A stretch of DNA of 64,000 nucleotides from NCBI RefSeq assembly GCF_030676955.1, contig NZ_JAUUUU010000001.1, positions 124,001-188,000 on the forward strand, in the 5' to 3' direction. A program made the position numbers and the translations under genes. The notes beneath the pieces were generated by a model. The model was not told the origin of the DNA and did not search any database. It saw only the letters and a list, made by a program, of their open reading frames with translations. Below, piece after piece: positions 36,525-45,406 of this stretch; position 1 is the stretch's first letter, and each line of letters begins with the position of its first letter. This DNA is from Porticoccus litoralis. GTDB taxonomy: Bacteria > Pseudomonadota > Gammaproteobacteria > Pseudomonadales > Porticoccaceae.

Positions 36525-37269
36525 GCTTGCTTGCCTCGGCACCGGTATCCCTCATACCGAATCGACGTTGACGCTGTTTGTAGTTATCAATCGCCAGATC
36601 AAAAGCCGCCCCATCGAAGTCCGGCCAATAGCAATCGGCAAAATACAGCTCTGAATACGCTAAATGCCATAGCAAGAAGTTACTGATACGCTGCTCCCCT
36701 GCCGTACGAATACAAAGATCTGGAGGAGGCAGATCAACCAGGGACATTTGCTGCTCCAGTCGTTGTTCGGTGATGCCCTCCGGACGCAGACGCCCCAGCT
36801 GTACCTGACGAGCCAGTTTGCGGGCAGCTTCGGTAATTTCCCATCGGCCACCATAATCCACTGCCAGAACCAGTGTTCGCGAGCCTCCTGCAGTGGCCCG
36901 CTCACTGTCATCCAGGAGTTTCTTGAGCTTGTCACTGAAATTGTCACGACGACCGATAAATTTGAGACGGACACCCCGTTCGAGCAACTGTGGGACTTCT
37001 TTGCGCAAATAGCTGCCTAAAAGGGACATTAAGGCTTTGACTTCCAGCTCAGGGCGCTGCCAGTTTTCGCTGCTGAACGCAAACAGGGTCACAACATCAA
37101 TATTGTGGCGCTGGCAACCATCGAGCACATCACGTACCCGCTCGACTCCGACCTCGTGACCCACGGTGCCTGATAGACCCCGTTCAGCGGCCCAACGGTT
37201 ATTGCCATCCATAATGATCGCCACATGGCGCAATGGATGAGCAGACGGTTCACCGGCTTTTTGACTCAT
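36517..37269 (-). CDS. uppS: Undecaprenyl diphosphate synthase (cis-prenyltransferase)
   Basis: Condenses FPP with eight IPP units to undecaprenyl diphosphate, the carrier lipid for peptidoglycan and O-antigen. 250 residues. The catalytic aspartate is Asp21 in IIMDGNNRWA; FAFSSENWQRP and the C-terminal PDLCIRTAGEQRISNFLLWHLAYSE region (RTxGExRxSNFLLWQ family motif) are intact. It links the MEP genes of this window to cell-wall synthesis and to the DUF368 carrier translocase. Confidence 0.97.
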   Translation of the reverse strand: MSQKAGEPSAHPLRHVAIIMDGNNRWAAERGLSGTVGHEVGVERVRDVLDGCQRHNIDVVTLFAFSSENWQRPELEVKALMSLLGSYLRKEVPQLLERGVRLKFIGRRDNFSDKLKKLLDDSERATAGGSRTLVLAVDYGGRWEITEAARKLARQVQLGRLRPEGITEQRLEQQMSLVDLPPPDLCIRTAGEQRISNFLLWHLAYSELYFADCYWPDFDGAAFDLAIDNYKQRQRRFGMRDTGAEASKHA

Positions 37270-37293
37270 GCTGTTCAGTTCCGGCCAGCGGAA

Positions 37294-37851
37294 TCAGATT
37301 TCCATCAAGTCTACTTCTTTCACCGACAGCAACTGGTCGACCTGCTGAATGTACTTGTCAGTAATTTTCTGAATGTTGTCCTGAGCCTTGCGCTCATCAT
37401 CTTCACTGATTTCCTTTTCCTTCAGCAGTTCTTTGACATCCGACAGTACATCGCGGCGAATATTGCGAATGGCGATGCGGGCATTTTCCGCCTCGGTCTT
37501 GGCCTGCTTGATAAAGCCCTTTCTGGTTTCCTCGGTGAGCGGGGGCATCGGCACCCGAATTAACTCCCCAGTGGTTACCGGGTTAAGGCCCAGGTCCGAT
37601 TTCATGATCGCCTTTTCCACCTCCGGTACGAGATTCTTCTCCCACACAGAAATAGACAGGGTACGGGCGTCCAGCACATTGACATTACCCACCTGGTTCA
37701 GGGGAGTGTCGACGCCATAATAGGAGACGGTTACACCGTCCAGCAGGCTGGGGTGGGCTCGGCCAGTACGAATTTTGTTAAAAGCACCACCCAAAGACTC
37801 GACACTCTTGGTCATGCGCACTTCAGCATCTTTTTTCAGGTCTTCAATCAT
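37294..37851 (-). CDS. frr: Ribosome recycling factor
   Basis: Splits post-termination ribosomes together with EF-G. The ATG at 37851 gives 185 residues (MIEDLKKDAEVRMTKSV), the usual length; a start five codons earlier would overlap pyrH more. The conserved FNKIRTGRAHPSLLDGVTV and RVPMPPLTEETRKGF segments are clear. It overlaps the pyrH stop by 8 bp. Confidence 0.97.
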   Translation of the reverse strand: MIEDLKKDAEVRMTKSVESLGGAFNKIRTGRAHPSLLDGVTVSYYGVDTPLNQVGNVNVLDARTLSISVWEKNLVPEVEKAIMKSDLGLNPVTTGELIRVPMPPLTEETRKGFIKQAKTEAENARIAIRNIRRDVLSDVKELLKEKEISEDDERKAQDNIQKITDKYIQQVDQLLSVKEVDLMEI

Positions 37852-38581
37852 CAAAACTTTCCTCAATCAACGTCCCTTCATCGCCACCAACCACAATGCT
37901 AAGCAAGGCACCGGGTTTAGACATGCGGAATACCCGCAGCGGCATATCGTGCTCGCGACACAGACAAATGGCCGTGAGATCCATAACCCCGAGTTTTTGT
38001 TGTAGCGCATCATCGTAGGTGAGGCGTGTATACATGGTTGCGGAGGGGTCTTTCATCGGATCGGCAGAGTATACACCGTCCACCTTGGTCGCCTTCAAAA
38101 CGATCTCGGCACCGATCTCAATACCCCGCAGGCAGGCAGCAGAGTCGGTAGTAAAGAATGGGTTGCCGGTTCCGGCAGAGAAAATAACAACATCACCACT
38201 GGCGAGATACCGAACGGCTGTTCTGCGATCATAATGCTCAACCACACCGCTCATGGGTATTGCCGACATGACTCTCGCAGAAATATTGTTGCGGTCCAGA
38301 GCATCACGCATGGCAAGGCCATTCATCATGGTTGCCAACATGCCCATGTGGTCACCGGTCACACGCTCCATACCAGCTTCATGCAACGCAGCACCGCGAA
38401 ACAGATTGCCCCCACCTATGACAAGTCCCACCTGAACACCTATACCAACTAACTGGCCGATCTCAAGCGCCATGCGGTCTAGGACCTTAGGGTCAATACC
38501 AAACCCCTCCTCGCCCATCAGTTCTTCACCGCTCAACTTGAGCAGAATACGCTTGTACTTCTTGTCTTTTGTACCAGGCAT
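37844..38581 (-). CDS. pyrH: UMP kinase
   Basis: Hexameric bacterial UMP kinase (amino-acid-kinase fold) producing UDP. The ATG at 38581 gives 245 residues. Motifs: YKRILLKLSGEELMG at the N-terminus, VIGGGNLFRG, GLAMRDALDRNNISARV, SAGTGNPFFTTDSAACLR, and ATKVDGVYSADP. It lies between tsf and frr in the universal rpsB-tsf-pyrH-frr order. Confidence 0.97.
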   Translation of the reverse strand: MPGTKDKKYKRILLKLSGEELMGEEGFGIDPKVLDRMALEIGQLVGIGVQVGLVIGGGNLFRGAALHEAGMERVTGDHMGMLATMMNGLAMRDALDRNNISARVMSAIPMSGVVEHYDRRTAVRYLASGDVVIFSAGTGNPFFTTDSAACLRGIEIGAEIVLKATKVDGVYSADPMKDPSATMYTRLTYDDALQQKLGVMDLTAICLCREHDMPLRVFRMSKPGALLSIVVGGDEGTLIEESFDD

Positions 38582-38625
38582 GCAGTGTGTTCTCCGCAAG
38601 GGGATTTAATCGGGCGTATATAATA

Positions 38626-38645
38626 ACGGGGGCCGCAGCCCCCGT
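38626..38645 (-). terminator. Hairpin terminator/attenuator between tsf and pyrH
   Basis: ACGGGGGC and GCCCCCGT pair perfectly around a CGCA loop, 8 bp after the tsf stop. On the minus strand TATTATATA follows, a T-rich but imperfect tail, so partial termination between tsf and pyrH is likely. Confidence 0.55.
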
Positions 38646-38652
38646 CTTCAGA

Positions 38653-39516
38653 TCATTTGGCTGCGCCGACCTGAGCCGCCACCTCAGCGGCAAAATCCAC
38701 TTCCTCTTTCTCGATACCCTCGCCCACTTCAAAGCGAACAAAGGACTCGATGTCAGCACCGGCGTCTTTAACCAGCTTGCCTACTTTGATTTCTGGGTCT
38801 TTAACAAAAGGCTGCGCCACCAGGCTGGACTCTGCCAGGAACTTGCTGATGCGGCCCTCGATCATTTTGGCAATGATTTCTTCCGGTTTGCCACTTTCAC
38901 GCGCCTGTGCAGAGAAGATTTCGCGTTCTTTTTCCACCAGCTCTGCCGGCATGTCTTCGGGTTTAACAACCTGTGGGTTCACGGCGGCAACGTGCATGGC
39001 CACATCTTTCGCGAGCTCGGCATCACCACCTGTCAAACCGGTCAGCACCGCGATACGGTTGTTGCTGTGAACATAGGTACCAACCATCGGCGCCTCGACC
39101 AGAACCACACGACGTACAGCGATGTTTTCACCAATTTTCTGAACCAGCGCCTGGCGGGTTTCTTCCATATCGGCTGCCAGCGCGGCGGCATCGGTTTGCT
39201 TTTCGTTGAACGCCTTTTCAACTACCGTGTTCACAAAGGACAGGAAGTTGTCGTCGCGGGCCACAAAGTCTGTTTCGCTGTTGACTTCAACCAGCACAGC
39301 ATAGCTGTTGTCATCGGCCACCTTCACAGCCACAACACCTTCAGCGGCGGTGCGACCTGCTTTTTTGGCGGCCTTCATACCACTGGATTTGCGCAGATCA
39401 TCGATCGCTTTTTCGATGTCGCCATCCGCTTCAACCAACGCTTTTTTACATTCCATCATGCCGAGGCCTGTGCGCTCGCGCAGTTCTTTTACCAGAGATG
39501 CAGAAATTGCTGCCAT
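38653..39516 (-). CDS. tsf: Translation elongation factor Ts
   Basis: Nucleotide-exchange factor for EF-Tu. 287 residues. N-terminal UBA-like helix bundle with VKELRERTGLGMMECKKALVEADGDIEKAIDDLR split at its conserved TGLGMMECK core, then the dimerisation region SETDFVARDD. The final residues read VAAQVGAAK. Co-directional with rpsB, with two hairpins in the gap between them. Confidence 0.98.
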   Translation of the reverse strand: MAAISASLVKELRERTGLGMMECKKALVEADGDIEKAIDDLRKSSGMKAAKKAGRTAAEGVVAVKVADDNSYAVLVEVNSETDFVARDDNFLSFVNTVVEKAFNEKQTDAAALAADMEETRQALVQKIGENIAVRRVVLVEAPMVGTYVHSNNRIAVLTGLTGGDAELAKDVAMHVAAVNPQVVKPEDMPAELVEKEREIFSAQARESGKPEEIIAKMIEGRISKFLAESSLVAQPFVKDPEIKVGKLVKDAGADIESFVRFEVGEGIEKEEVDFAAEVAAQVGAAK

Positions 39517-39550
39517 CTGTAAATTCCTCTCAATCGTTTTGTTTAACTGG

Positions 39551-39575
39551 AAAAAAGGGGGCTATGCCCCCTTTT
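39551..39575 (-). terminator. Terminator-like hairpin between rpsB and tsf
   Basis: GGGGGC and GCCCCC pair around a 3-nt loop, preceded by six A on the plus strand, so the minus-strand transcript has a six-U tail: a textbook intrinsic terminator. Placed inside the rpsB-tsf gap, it would attenuate tsf relative to rpsB, as reported for the E. coli operon. Confidence 0.7.
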
Positions 39576-39585
39576 GATTTCAGTG

Positions 39586-39610
39586 ACATCACAGCTTCTG
39601 GCTGTGATGT
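39586..39610 (-). other. Perfect 10-bp hairpin directly after the rpsB stop
   Basis: ACATCACAGC and GCTGTGATGT form a perfect 10-bp stem with a 5-nt loop, abutting the rpsB stop codon. There is no U-run directly after it; the terminator-like hairpin follows about 11 nt later. It may protect or process the rpsB 3' end. Confidence 0.55.
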
Positions 39611-40378
39611 TTATTCAGCTGCCGCTTCGGTATCGTCGCCAGCGCTTTCTTCTTCAACCACTTCAACAAATTCGTCTTTGCTGGTAGCGGTGCTTGATTG
39701 AGCCTTGCCTTCAAGAATTGCGTCGGCAATGGCTGTGGTGTAAAGCTTGATGGCACGAATCGCATCATCATTGCCCGGAATCACATAATCCACACCGTCG
39801 GGATCACTGTTGGTATCCACAACACCGATCACCGGAATACCCAGCTTATTGGCTTCCTGAATGGCAATACGCTCATGATCCACATCGATCACGAACAGCA
39901 TATCGGGCAATCCGCCCATTTCCTTGATACCACCAATGGAGCGCTCAAGCTTCTCCATCAGGCGGGTTCTCATCAGGGCTTCTTTCTTGGTCAGCTTGTC
40001 GAAAGTACCGTCCTGGCTCTGCGTTTCCAGTTCACGGAAACGGCGGATCGACGCACGGATGGTTTTGTAGTTGGTCAGCATACCACCCAGCCAGCGGTGG
40101 CTGACGTAGGGCATACCGGCACGCTGTGCCTGTTCGACAATAGACTTCTGGGCAGCACGCTTGGTGCCTACCATCAGTACCTTGTTGCCATTGGCTGCAA
40201 CCTGACGAACTACCTCCAGCGCGTCATTAAACGCAGGTACGGTATATTCCAGGTTGAGAATATGAATCTTGTTACGGGCCCCGAAAATGTATTGATCCAT
40301 CTTGGGGTTCCAGAAGCGGGTCTGGTGTCCGAAGTGAACGCCAGCCTGCAACATGTCGCGCATGCTTACACTTGCCAT
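39611..40378 (-). CDS. rpsB: 30S ribosomal protein S2
   Basis: 255-residue ribosomal protein. N-terminal MRDMLQAGVHFGHQTRFWNPKM, then YIFGARNKIHILNLE, FVGTKRAAQ-like VGTKRAAQKSIVEQAQRAGM, RWLGGMLTNYKTIR and PDMLFVIDVDHERIAIQEA are all conserved. The C-terminal tail is acidic (Glu/Asp/Ala rich). First gene of the rpsB-tsf-pyrH-frr cluster, divergent from map. Confidence 0.99.
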   Translation of the reverse strand: MASVSMRDMLQAGVHFGHQTRFWNPKMDQYIFGARNKIHILNLEYTVPAFNDALEVVRQVAANGNKVLMVGTKRAAQKSIVEQAQRAGMPYVSHRWLGGMLTNYKTIRASIRRFRELETQSQDGTFDKLTKKEALMRTRLMEKLERSIGGIKEMGGLPDMLFVIDVDHERIAIQEANKLGIPVIGVVDTNSDPDGVDYVIPGNDDAIRAIKLYTTAIADAILEGKAQSSTATSKDEFVEVVEEESAGDDTEAAAE

Positions 40379-40515
40379 AAAAATTCCTCGTTAGGGTTAA
40401 ACCTCCACATACCCCACCAATCAACCCCCTTCGGGGGCACCCAGACTGATGTGCCGGTACGTGTGTGTCGTTAAGTTAATGAAGCCTCGGGACACACTGC
40501 CCAAAAGCGGTGCGC
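40379..40515 (-). promoter_or_regulatory. rpsB 5' leader, likely S2-responsive
   Basis: About 140 nt separate the putative promoter from the rpsB start. The leader has a C5/G5 hairpin with a TTC loop (40425-40437), then a GTGGAGGTTTAACCC segment and a GAGGAA ribosome-binding sequence. In gammaproteobacteria the rpsB leader is known to be structurally conserved and repressed by S2; the GTGGAGG..AACCC segment resembles it as I remember it. The match was made by eye. Confidence 0.5.
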
Positions 40516-40544
40516 TTTATACCACATCCATTATAGTTATTGAA
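40516..40544 (-). promoter_or_regulatory. Putative rpsB promoter
   Basis: On the minus strand TATAAA (40521-40516) lies 17 bp after TTCAAT (40544-40539) and is followed by a GC-rich GCGC discriminator, as in stringently controlled ribosomal promoters. A TATAAT at 40535-40530 is an alternative -10 but lacks a -35. Weak -35, moderate call. Confidence 0.45.
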
Positions 40545-40653
40545 GTAAAAACCACCCTTATCCGACGTATGCCGCTATATGCCACTACCTGCAACAATCC
40601 GTTACAATGTGCCGCTTAAATTTGCTTAGCCGCACCTCTGGAACCTGATATTT

Positions 40654-41424
40654 ATGGCAGATTGCATCCAAACCGCCGAAGAACTGGAAAAAATGCGTAT
40701 AGCCGGAAGGCTGGCGGCCGAAGTTCTGGAAATGATCGAGCCCTACGTGGTTCCTGGAGTCACCACCGGCGAGCTTGATCGGATCTGTCATGACTACATG
40801 GTGAATGAACAGAAAGTCATTCCTGCGCCCCTCAATTACCGTGGGTTTCCAAAATCTATCTGCACCTCAATCAACCAGGTGGTCTGCCACGGCATTCCCT
40901 CGGAAAAGAAAAAACTCAAGGATGGCGATATCGTCAACCTAGACATTACCGTCATCAAGGATGGCTACTACGGCGACACCAGCAAAATGTTTTGTGTGGG
41001 CAATGTCGCTGACCATGCTCGCCGCCTGGTTCAGGTAGCCCAGGAATGTCTCTATAAGGGGATCAGTGTGGTTCGACCCGGCGTCCGCCTGGGTGATATT
41101 GGACACGTCATCCAGCAACATGCCGAAAGCCACTTCTACAGTGTTGTGCGTGATTATTGCGGCCACGGCATTGGCACCGAATTTCACATGGAACCGCAGG
41201 TTCTACATTTTGGCCGCCCCAATACGGGTATGCTGATCAAGGAAGGCATGACCTTCACGATTGAGCCAATGGTGAATGCAGGGCGGCACCATACCAAAGT
41301 CAAAAAGGACGGCTGGACCGTTGAAACCCGGGACGGACGACTATCCGCCCAGTGGGAACATACTCTCGCGGTCACTGTTGATGGCGTCGAGGTACTCACC
41401 GCCCGCAAAGACGAGAAGTTCTAA
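40654..41424 (+). CDS. map: Methionine aminopeptidase, type I
   Basis: Removes the initiator methionine from new proteins. 256 residues. The metal ligands lie in DIVNLDITVIKDGYYGDTSKMF (two Asp), YCGHGIGTEFHMEPQVLHF (His), GMTFTIEPMVNAG (Glu) and SAQWEHTLAVT (Glu). Divergent from rpsB, as in most gammaproteobacteria; a TACAAT at 40603-40608 may be its -10. The stop overlaps the glnD start (TAATG). Confidence 0.97.
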   Translation: MADCIQTAEELEKMRIAGRLAAEVLEMIEPYVVPGVTTGELDRICHDYMVNEQKVIPAPLNYRGFPKSICTSINQVVCHGIPSEKKKLKDGDIVNLDITVIKDGYYGDTSKMFCVGNVADHARRLVQVAQECLYKGISVVRPGVRLGDIGHVIQQHAESHFYSVVRDYCGHGIGTEFHMEPQVLHFGRPNTGMLIKEGMTFTIEPMVNAGRHHTKVKKDGWTVETRDGRLSAQWEHTLAVTVDGVEVLTARKDEKF

Positions 41425-44135
41425 TGGACGAACAGTCAAAAACCCTGCTTTTTTTTGATGAACGTCGCTTCCTTGAAGACGTCGCCACACGAAACCCTAT
41501 CGAAGTTTTCAAGAACGCGCTTGAGGCTGCCAACCTTCATTTCAACGCCCGTTTTCACGAAGGGGAACAGACCGCCACACTGATCCATGAACGCGCCATT
41601 TTTATGGACACCATATTGCGCCATGCCTGGAACCGCTTCAGCTGGAGCAAAAATATCTGCCTGCTGGCCGTCGGCGGCTATGGTCGGGGCGAGCTTCACC
41701 CCCAGTCCGATATTGACATTATGATACTGATTCGCTGGGGCAACCCCCGGCGCCACCAAAAAAACATCGAGGGGTTTCTGACCTTCCTGTGGGATATCCA
41801 GCTGAAAATTGGCCACAGTGTACGCACCATGTCCCAATGTGTCGCAGAAGCTAAAGGCGATATCACTGTAGCCACCAACCTGATGGAAACCCGAACCATT
41901 GCCGGCAATGAATCGCTCCGGCAGTTGATGACCAAGAAAACCGGGCCAAAAAAAATCTGGTCAGACAAGGCATTTTTCCGAGCCAAACTGCTGGAGCAAA
42001 AGGAGCGGCACGAGAAGCACGGCAATACCGAATACAATCTGGAGCCAAATGTTAAAGAGGCCCCTGGCGGGTTGCGTGATATCCAGATGATCAACTGGGT
42101 GGCCAAGCGTCACTTCAATGTTGAATCCATTGACCAGCTGATCGGCAAGGAATTTCTCAACGCAGAAGAGTTCCTGCAACTGAAGCGTGGCGAAGCATTC
42201 CTGTGGAAAGTTCGCTACGGACTTCACTTACTGGCGGATCGGCCGGAAGAACGCCTGATGTTTGATTATCAGCGCAAACTGGCCGCCATGTTCGGTTATC
42301 ACGACAGTGAAGAGCGCCTCGGTGTAGAAAAATTCATGCAGCACTACTACCAGGTCGTTTTGTCCATGCGCGAGATGAACGATGTCATGCTGCAGTACCT
42401 CGATGAAGTGATTCTCAGAAAGGACAAGGCGAAAAACATCTATGCCCTGAATGAGCGCTTTCAAGTGCGCGACAAGCATATCGAGACGGTCGGCGATTAC
42501 GTATTTGCCAAATACCCCTCCGCCTTGCTGGAGATATTCTGCCTGCTTGGGGAAAACGAGAACATTGTGGGCATTCGTGCGGCCACCATCCGGCAGATTC
42601 GTCAGCATCGTAAATTAATTGACGACAGCTTCCGTCATGAGCCGCAAAACAAGAAGCTATTCCTGCGCCTGCTGCGCTGCCCCCATAGAATGAGCACCCA
42701 GCTGCAACGCATGACCCGCTACGGCATACTGGGCCGCTACCTGCCAGAATTTGGTCGCATTATTGGCCAAACCCAACACGACATGTTTCACCGATACCCG
42801 GTAGACGCTCACACCCTGCAGCTCATCAAAAACATGCGTGTGCTGGAACGGCCGGAGATGGCGGAACGCTACCCCCTCTGTTCACATATCTACAAGAACC
42901 TGCCCAAACCGGAGTTGGTGTTTGTGGCAGGCCTATATCATGACATCGCCAAAGGGCGCGGTGGTGATCACTCGGCACTGGGTGCCCATGATGCCGAGGA
43001 ATTCTGTCGCCGCCACGGTTACAGCGCTGAAGAAACCCGCCTGATTTCCTGGCTGGTGGCTCACCACCTGATCATGTCCAACACATCTCAGCGCGCCGAC
43101 ATATCGGACCCGGATATTATCTACAAATTCGCCCGACTTATGGGTAACCAGTTGCATCTGGACTATCTGTTTGTGCTGACCGTAGCAGATATTACCGCCA
43201 CCAACCCAACGCTCTGGAATACCTGGAAAGCCTCGCTGATGCGTCAACTCTATTCAGAGACCAAACGCGCCCTGCAACGAGGCCTGGAAAACCCCTTTGA
43301 CCGGGATGCCTGGGTGGAGAGCACCAAACAGGCTGCCTTGGACACACTGGCCGAACTCGGCATCACCCAGCCACAGGCCATAGAAATCTGGGGCAACGTG
43401 GACGATGAATTTTTCCTGCGAGAAAAAGCGGATGATATCGCCACTTATACCGCTGCGATTGCCGCCCGGGGTGACAGCAATGACCCGGTGATTCTCATCC
43501 AAAATGCCGGGGTGGAAATACCCATTGCAACGCAAATTTTCATCCACACCAAAGGCATGGACAATGTTTTCCCAACAACGGCGGCAGCACTCGACCACCT
43601 GCAACTGAATATTATGGATGCGCGGCTGCACCGGGACACCGAGGGGCACACCTTTGATACCTTCTACGTGCTGGATGAAAACAACCAGCCCTTCGGCGAC
43701 AACACTGAGATGCTCGAAAAAACCCAGCGCACCCTGTCACACGCGCTGAAAAACCCTGATCCTTCAGCGTTCAATCTGAATCGGCGCACACCTCGCCACC
43801 TCAAACAGCTCGCCATGCGTACCGTTGCCAGCATCAGCAACGATATTGAAAAGAGCGCAACCATTCTGGAAGTTATTACGCCGGACCGTCCCGGCCTGCT
43901 GGCCCATCTGGGCCGGATCTTTGTACGCTTCGAGCTGCGCTTACTGAGCGCCAAAATTGCCACGCTGGGCGAGCGGGTTGAAGACGTGTTTTATCTGGTG
44001 AACATGGACTATAGCCCTCTCAGCAATGCCGAATTCTGCGAAGAGCTGCGGGACACGATATGCAAGGAGCTGGATGCTCGCAATGAGGAAGACGTGGAAG
44101 GTGAAACACTGCCCCGCATGCGGCTATGGCGGTAA
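41424..44135 (+). CDS. glnD: Bifunctional uridylyltransferase/uridylyl-removing enzyme GlnD
   Basis: Glutamine sensor that adds or removes UMP on PII proteins, setting nitrogen metabolism. 903 residues: N-terminal nucleotidyltransferase domain with GGYGRGE (84-90) and the metal pair Asp96/Asp98 in QSDIDIM; a central HD hydrolase domain with AGLYHDIAKGRGGDHS; and two C-terminal ACT domains that bind glutamine (first near IEIATQIFIHTKGMDNVF; second starting ATILEVITPDRPGLLAHLGRIF). Coupled to map by one-base overlap. Confidence 0.98.
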   Translation: MDEQSKTLLFFDERRFLEDVATRNPIEVFKNALEAANLHFNARFHEGEQTATLIHERAIFMDTILRHAWNRFSWSKNICLLAVGGYGRGELHPQSDIDIMILIRWGNPRRHQKNIEGFLTFLWDIQLKIGHSVRTMSQCVAEAKGDITVATNLMETRTIAGNESLRQLMTKKTGPKKIWSDKAFFRAKLLEQKERHEKHGNTEYNLEPNVKEAPGGLRDIQMINWVAKRHFNVESIDQLIGKEFLNAEEFLQLKRGEAFLWKVRYGLHLLADRPEERLMFDYQRKLAAMFGYHDSEERLGVEKFMQHYYQVVLSMREMNDVMLQYLDEVILRKDKAKNIYALNERFQVRDKHIETVGDYVFAKYPSALLEIFCLLGENENIVGIRAATIRQIRQHRKLIDDSFRHEPQNKKLFLRLLRCPHRMSTQLQRMTRYGILGRYLPEFGRIIGQTQHDMFHRYPVDAHTLQLIKNMRVLERPEMAERYPLCSHIYKNLPKPELVFVAGLYHDIAKGRGGDHSALGAHDAEEFCRRHGYSAEETRLISWLVAHHLIMSNTSQRADISDPDIIYKFARLMGNQLHLDYLFVLTVADITATNPTLWNTWKASLMRQLYSETKRALQRGLENPFDRDAWVESTKQAALDTLAELGITQPQAIEIWGNVDDEFFLREKADDIATYTAAIAARGDSNDPVILIQNAGVEIPIATQIFIHTKGMDNVFPTTAAALDHLQLNIMDARLHRDTEGHTFDTFYVLDENNQPFGDNTEMLEKTQRTLSHALKNPDPSAFNLNRRTPRHLKQLAMRTVASISNDIEKSATILEVITPDRPGLLAHLGRIFVRFELRLLSAKIATLGERVEDVFYLVNMDYSPLSNAEFCEELRDTICKELDARNEEDVEGETLPRMRLWR

Positions 44136-44184
44136 CTCCGGAAACAACACAAAACCTTCTGTTTCTGAATCAATAACGGCGATC

Positions 44185-45402
44185 ATGAACAAAGACCTAG
44201 ACAAGCTCCACCCGTACCCTTTTGAAAAGCTCAACGCGCTGAAAGCCGGTCTGACCCCACCTGACAACCTTCAGCATATCGCGCTATCCATCGGTGAGCC
44301 CAAGCACCCGGCGCCTGCATTTGTGAAACAGGTATTGGCCGATTCTCTGGAAAAGCTCTCTGCCTACCCGCTAACCAAAGGTATTCCTGAATTGAGGGAA
44401 GCCATTAGCACCTGGTTGTGTCGCCGCTTTCAGCTGGACGCCGTTGATGCCGAGACGCAGGTACTGCCGGTGAATGGCACACGGGAGGCGCTGTTCGCCT
44501 TCGCTCAGGCTGTGGTCGACCGTGCTGGTACCCCCCTGATTCTCAGCCCCAACCCTTTCTACCAGATCTACGAGGGCGCAGGGTTTCTGGCAGGGGCGGA
44601 ACTGAAATTTCTTAACTGCACCGCTGATAACAATTATCTGCCGAATTTTGATGCAGTGGATGAAGAAACCTGGCGACACTGTCAGCTTCTTTACCTGTGC
44701 AGCCCGGGTAATCCCACCGGCGCGGTGATGGACATCCCTCTTTTGCAGCAACTGATTCAGCTGGCTGATCGCCACGATTTCATCATCGCCAGCGACGAAT
44801 GCTATTCGGAAATCTACCCGGACGAAAACAACCCGCCACCTGGCCTGCTCCAAGCCTGTGCCCAGATGGATCGCCTCGACTACAGCCGCTGCGTGGTATT
44901 CCACAGCCTGTCGAAACGCTCCAACCTGCCGGGCTTACGCTCCGGTTTTGTGGCCGGCGACGCAAAGGTGTTGCAGTCATTCCTGCGTTATCGAACCTAC
45001 CATGGCTGCGCCATGCCCGTGCCCACCCAGCTGGCGAGCATTGCAGCCTGGAATGACGAGCAACATGTGATCGAAAACCGTGAACAATACCGACAGAAGT
45101 TTGATGTGTTCAAAGAAATACTCGACGACACATTACCCCTGAGCCTTCCCGATGCCGGCTTCTACTTCTGGGCAGACACCAGTGCTGCAAAAGTGGGTAG
45201 CGATGAGAATTTTGCCCGGGAACTGTTTGCCAATGAACACATTACCGTACTCCCCGGTCGCTACTTGGCCCGCCACGCCGAGGGAGTCAATCCGGGGGAA
45301 AATCGGGTCAGAATGGCGTTGGTAGCACCCCTGGACGAATGCCGTGAAGCGGCACTGCGCATACGTCGTTTTGTCATCAACGCCAGAAAAAATCCGGCCT
45401 GA
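44185..45402 (+). CDS. dapC: Succinyldiaminopimelate transaminase
   Basis: PLP aminotransferase converting N-succinyl-2-amino-6-ketopimelate to N-succinyl-DAP in lysine and peptidoglycan precursor synthesis. Fold-type I class I features: LSIGEPKHPAP near the N-terminus, YLCSPGNPTGAVMD, ASDECYSEIY and the PLP lysine in FHSLSKRSNLPGLRSGF. The ATG at 44185 gives 405 residues (MNKDLDKLHPYPFEKL), as in Pseudomonas DapC; longer readings run back into glnD. It is 49 bp after glnD, and dapD and dapE are nearby, which supports DapC over other aminotransferases. Confidence 0.93.
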   Translation: MNKDLDKLHPYPFEKLNALKAGLTPPDNLQHIALSIGEPKHPAPAFVKQVLADSLEKLSAYPLTKGIPELREAISTWLCRRFQLDAVDAETQVLPVNGTREALFAFAQAVVDRAGTPLILSPNPFYQIYEGAGFLAGAELKFLNCTADNNYLPNFDAVDEETWRHCQLLYLCSPGNPTGAVMDIPLLQQLIQLADRHDFIIASDECYSEIYPDENNPPPGLLQACAQMDRLDYSRCVVFHSLSKRSNLPGLRSGFVAGDAKVLQSFLRYRTYHGCAMPVPTQLASIAAWNDEQHVIENREQYRQKFDVFKEILDDTLPLSLPDAGFYFWADTSAAKVGSDENFARELFANEHITVLPGRYLARHAEGVNPGENRVRMALVAPLDECREAALRIRRFVINARKNPA

Positions 45403-45406
45403 CCCG

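Noticed and set aside
38569..39522. 317-codon plus-strand open frame opposite tsf
   Set aside because: tsf is unmistakable on the minus strand and the antisense product is Phe/His-rich without motifs.
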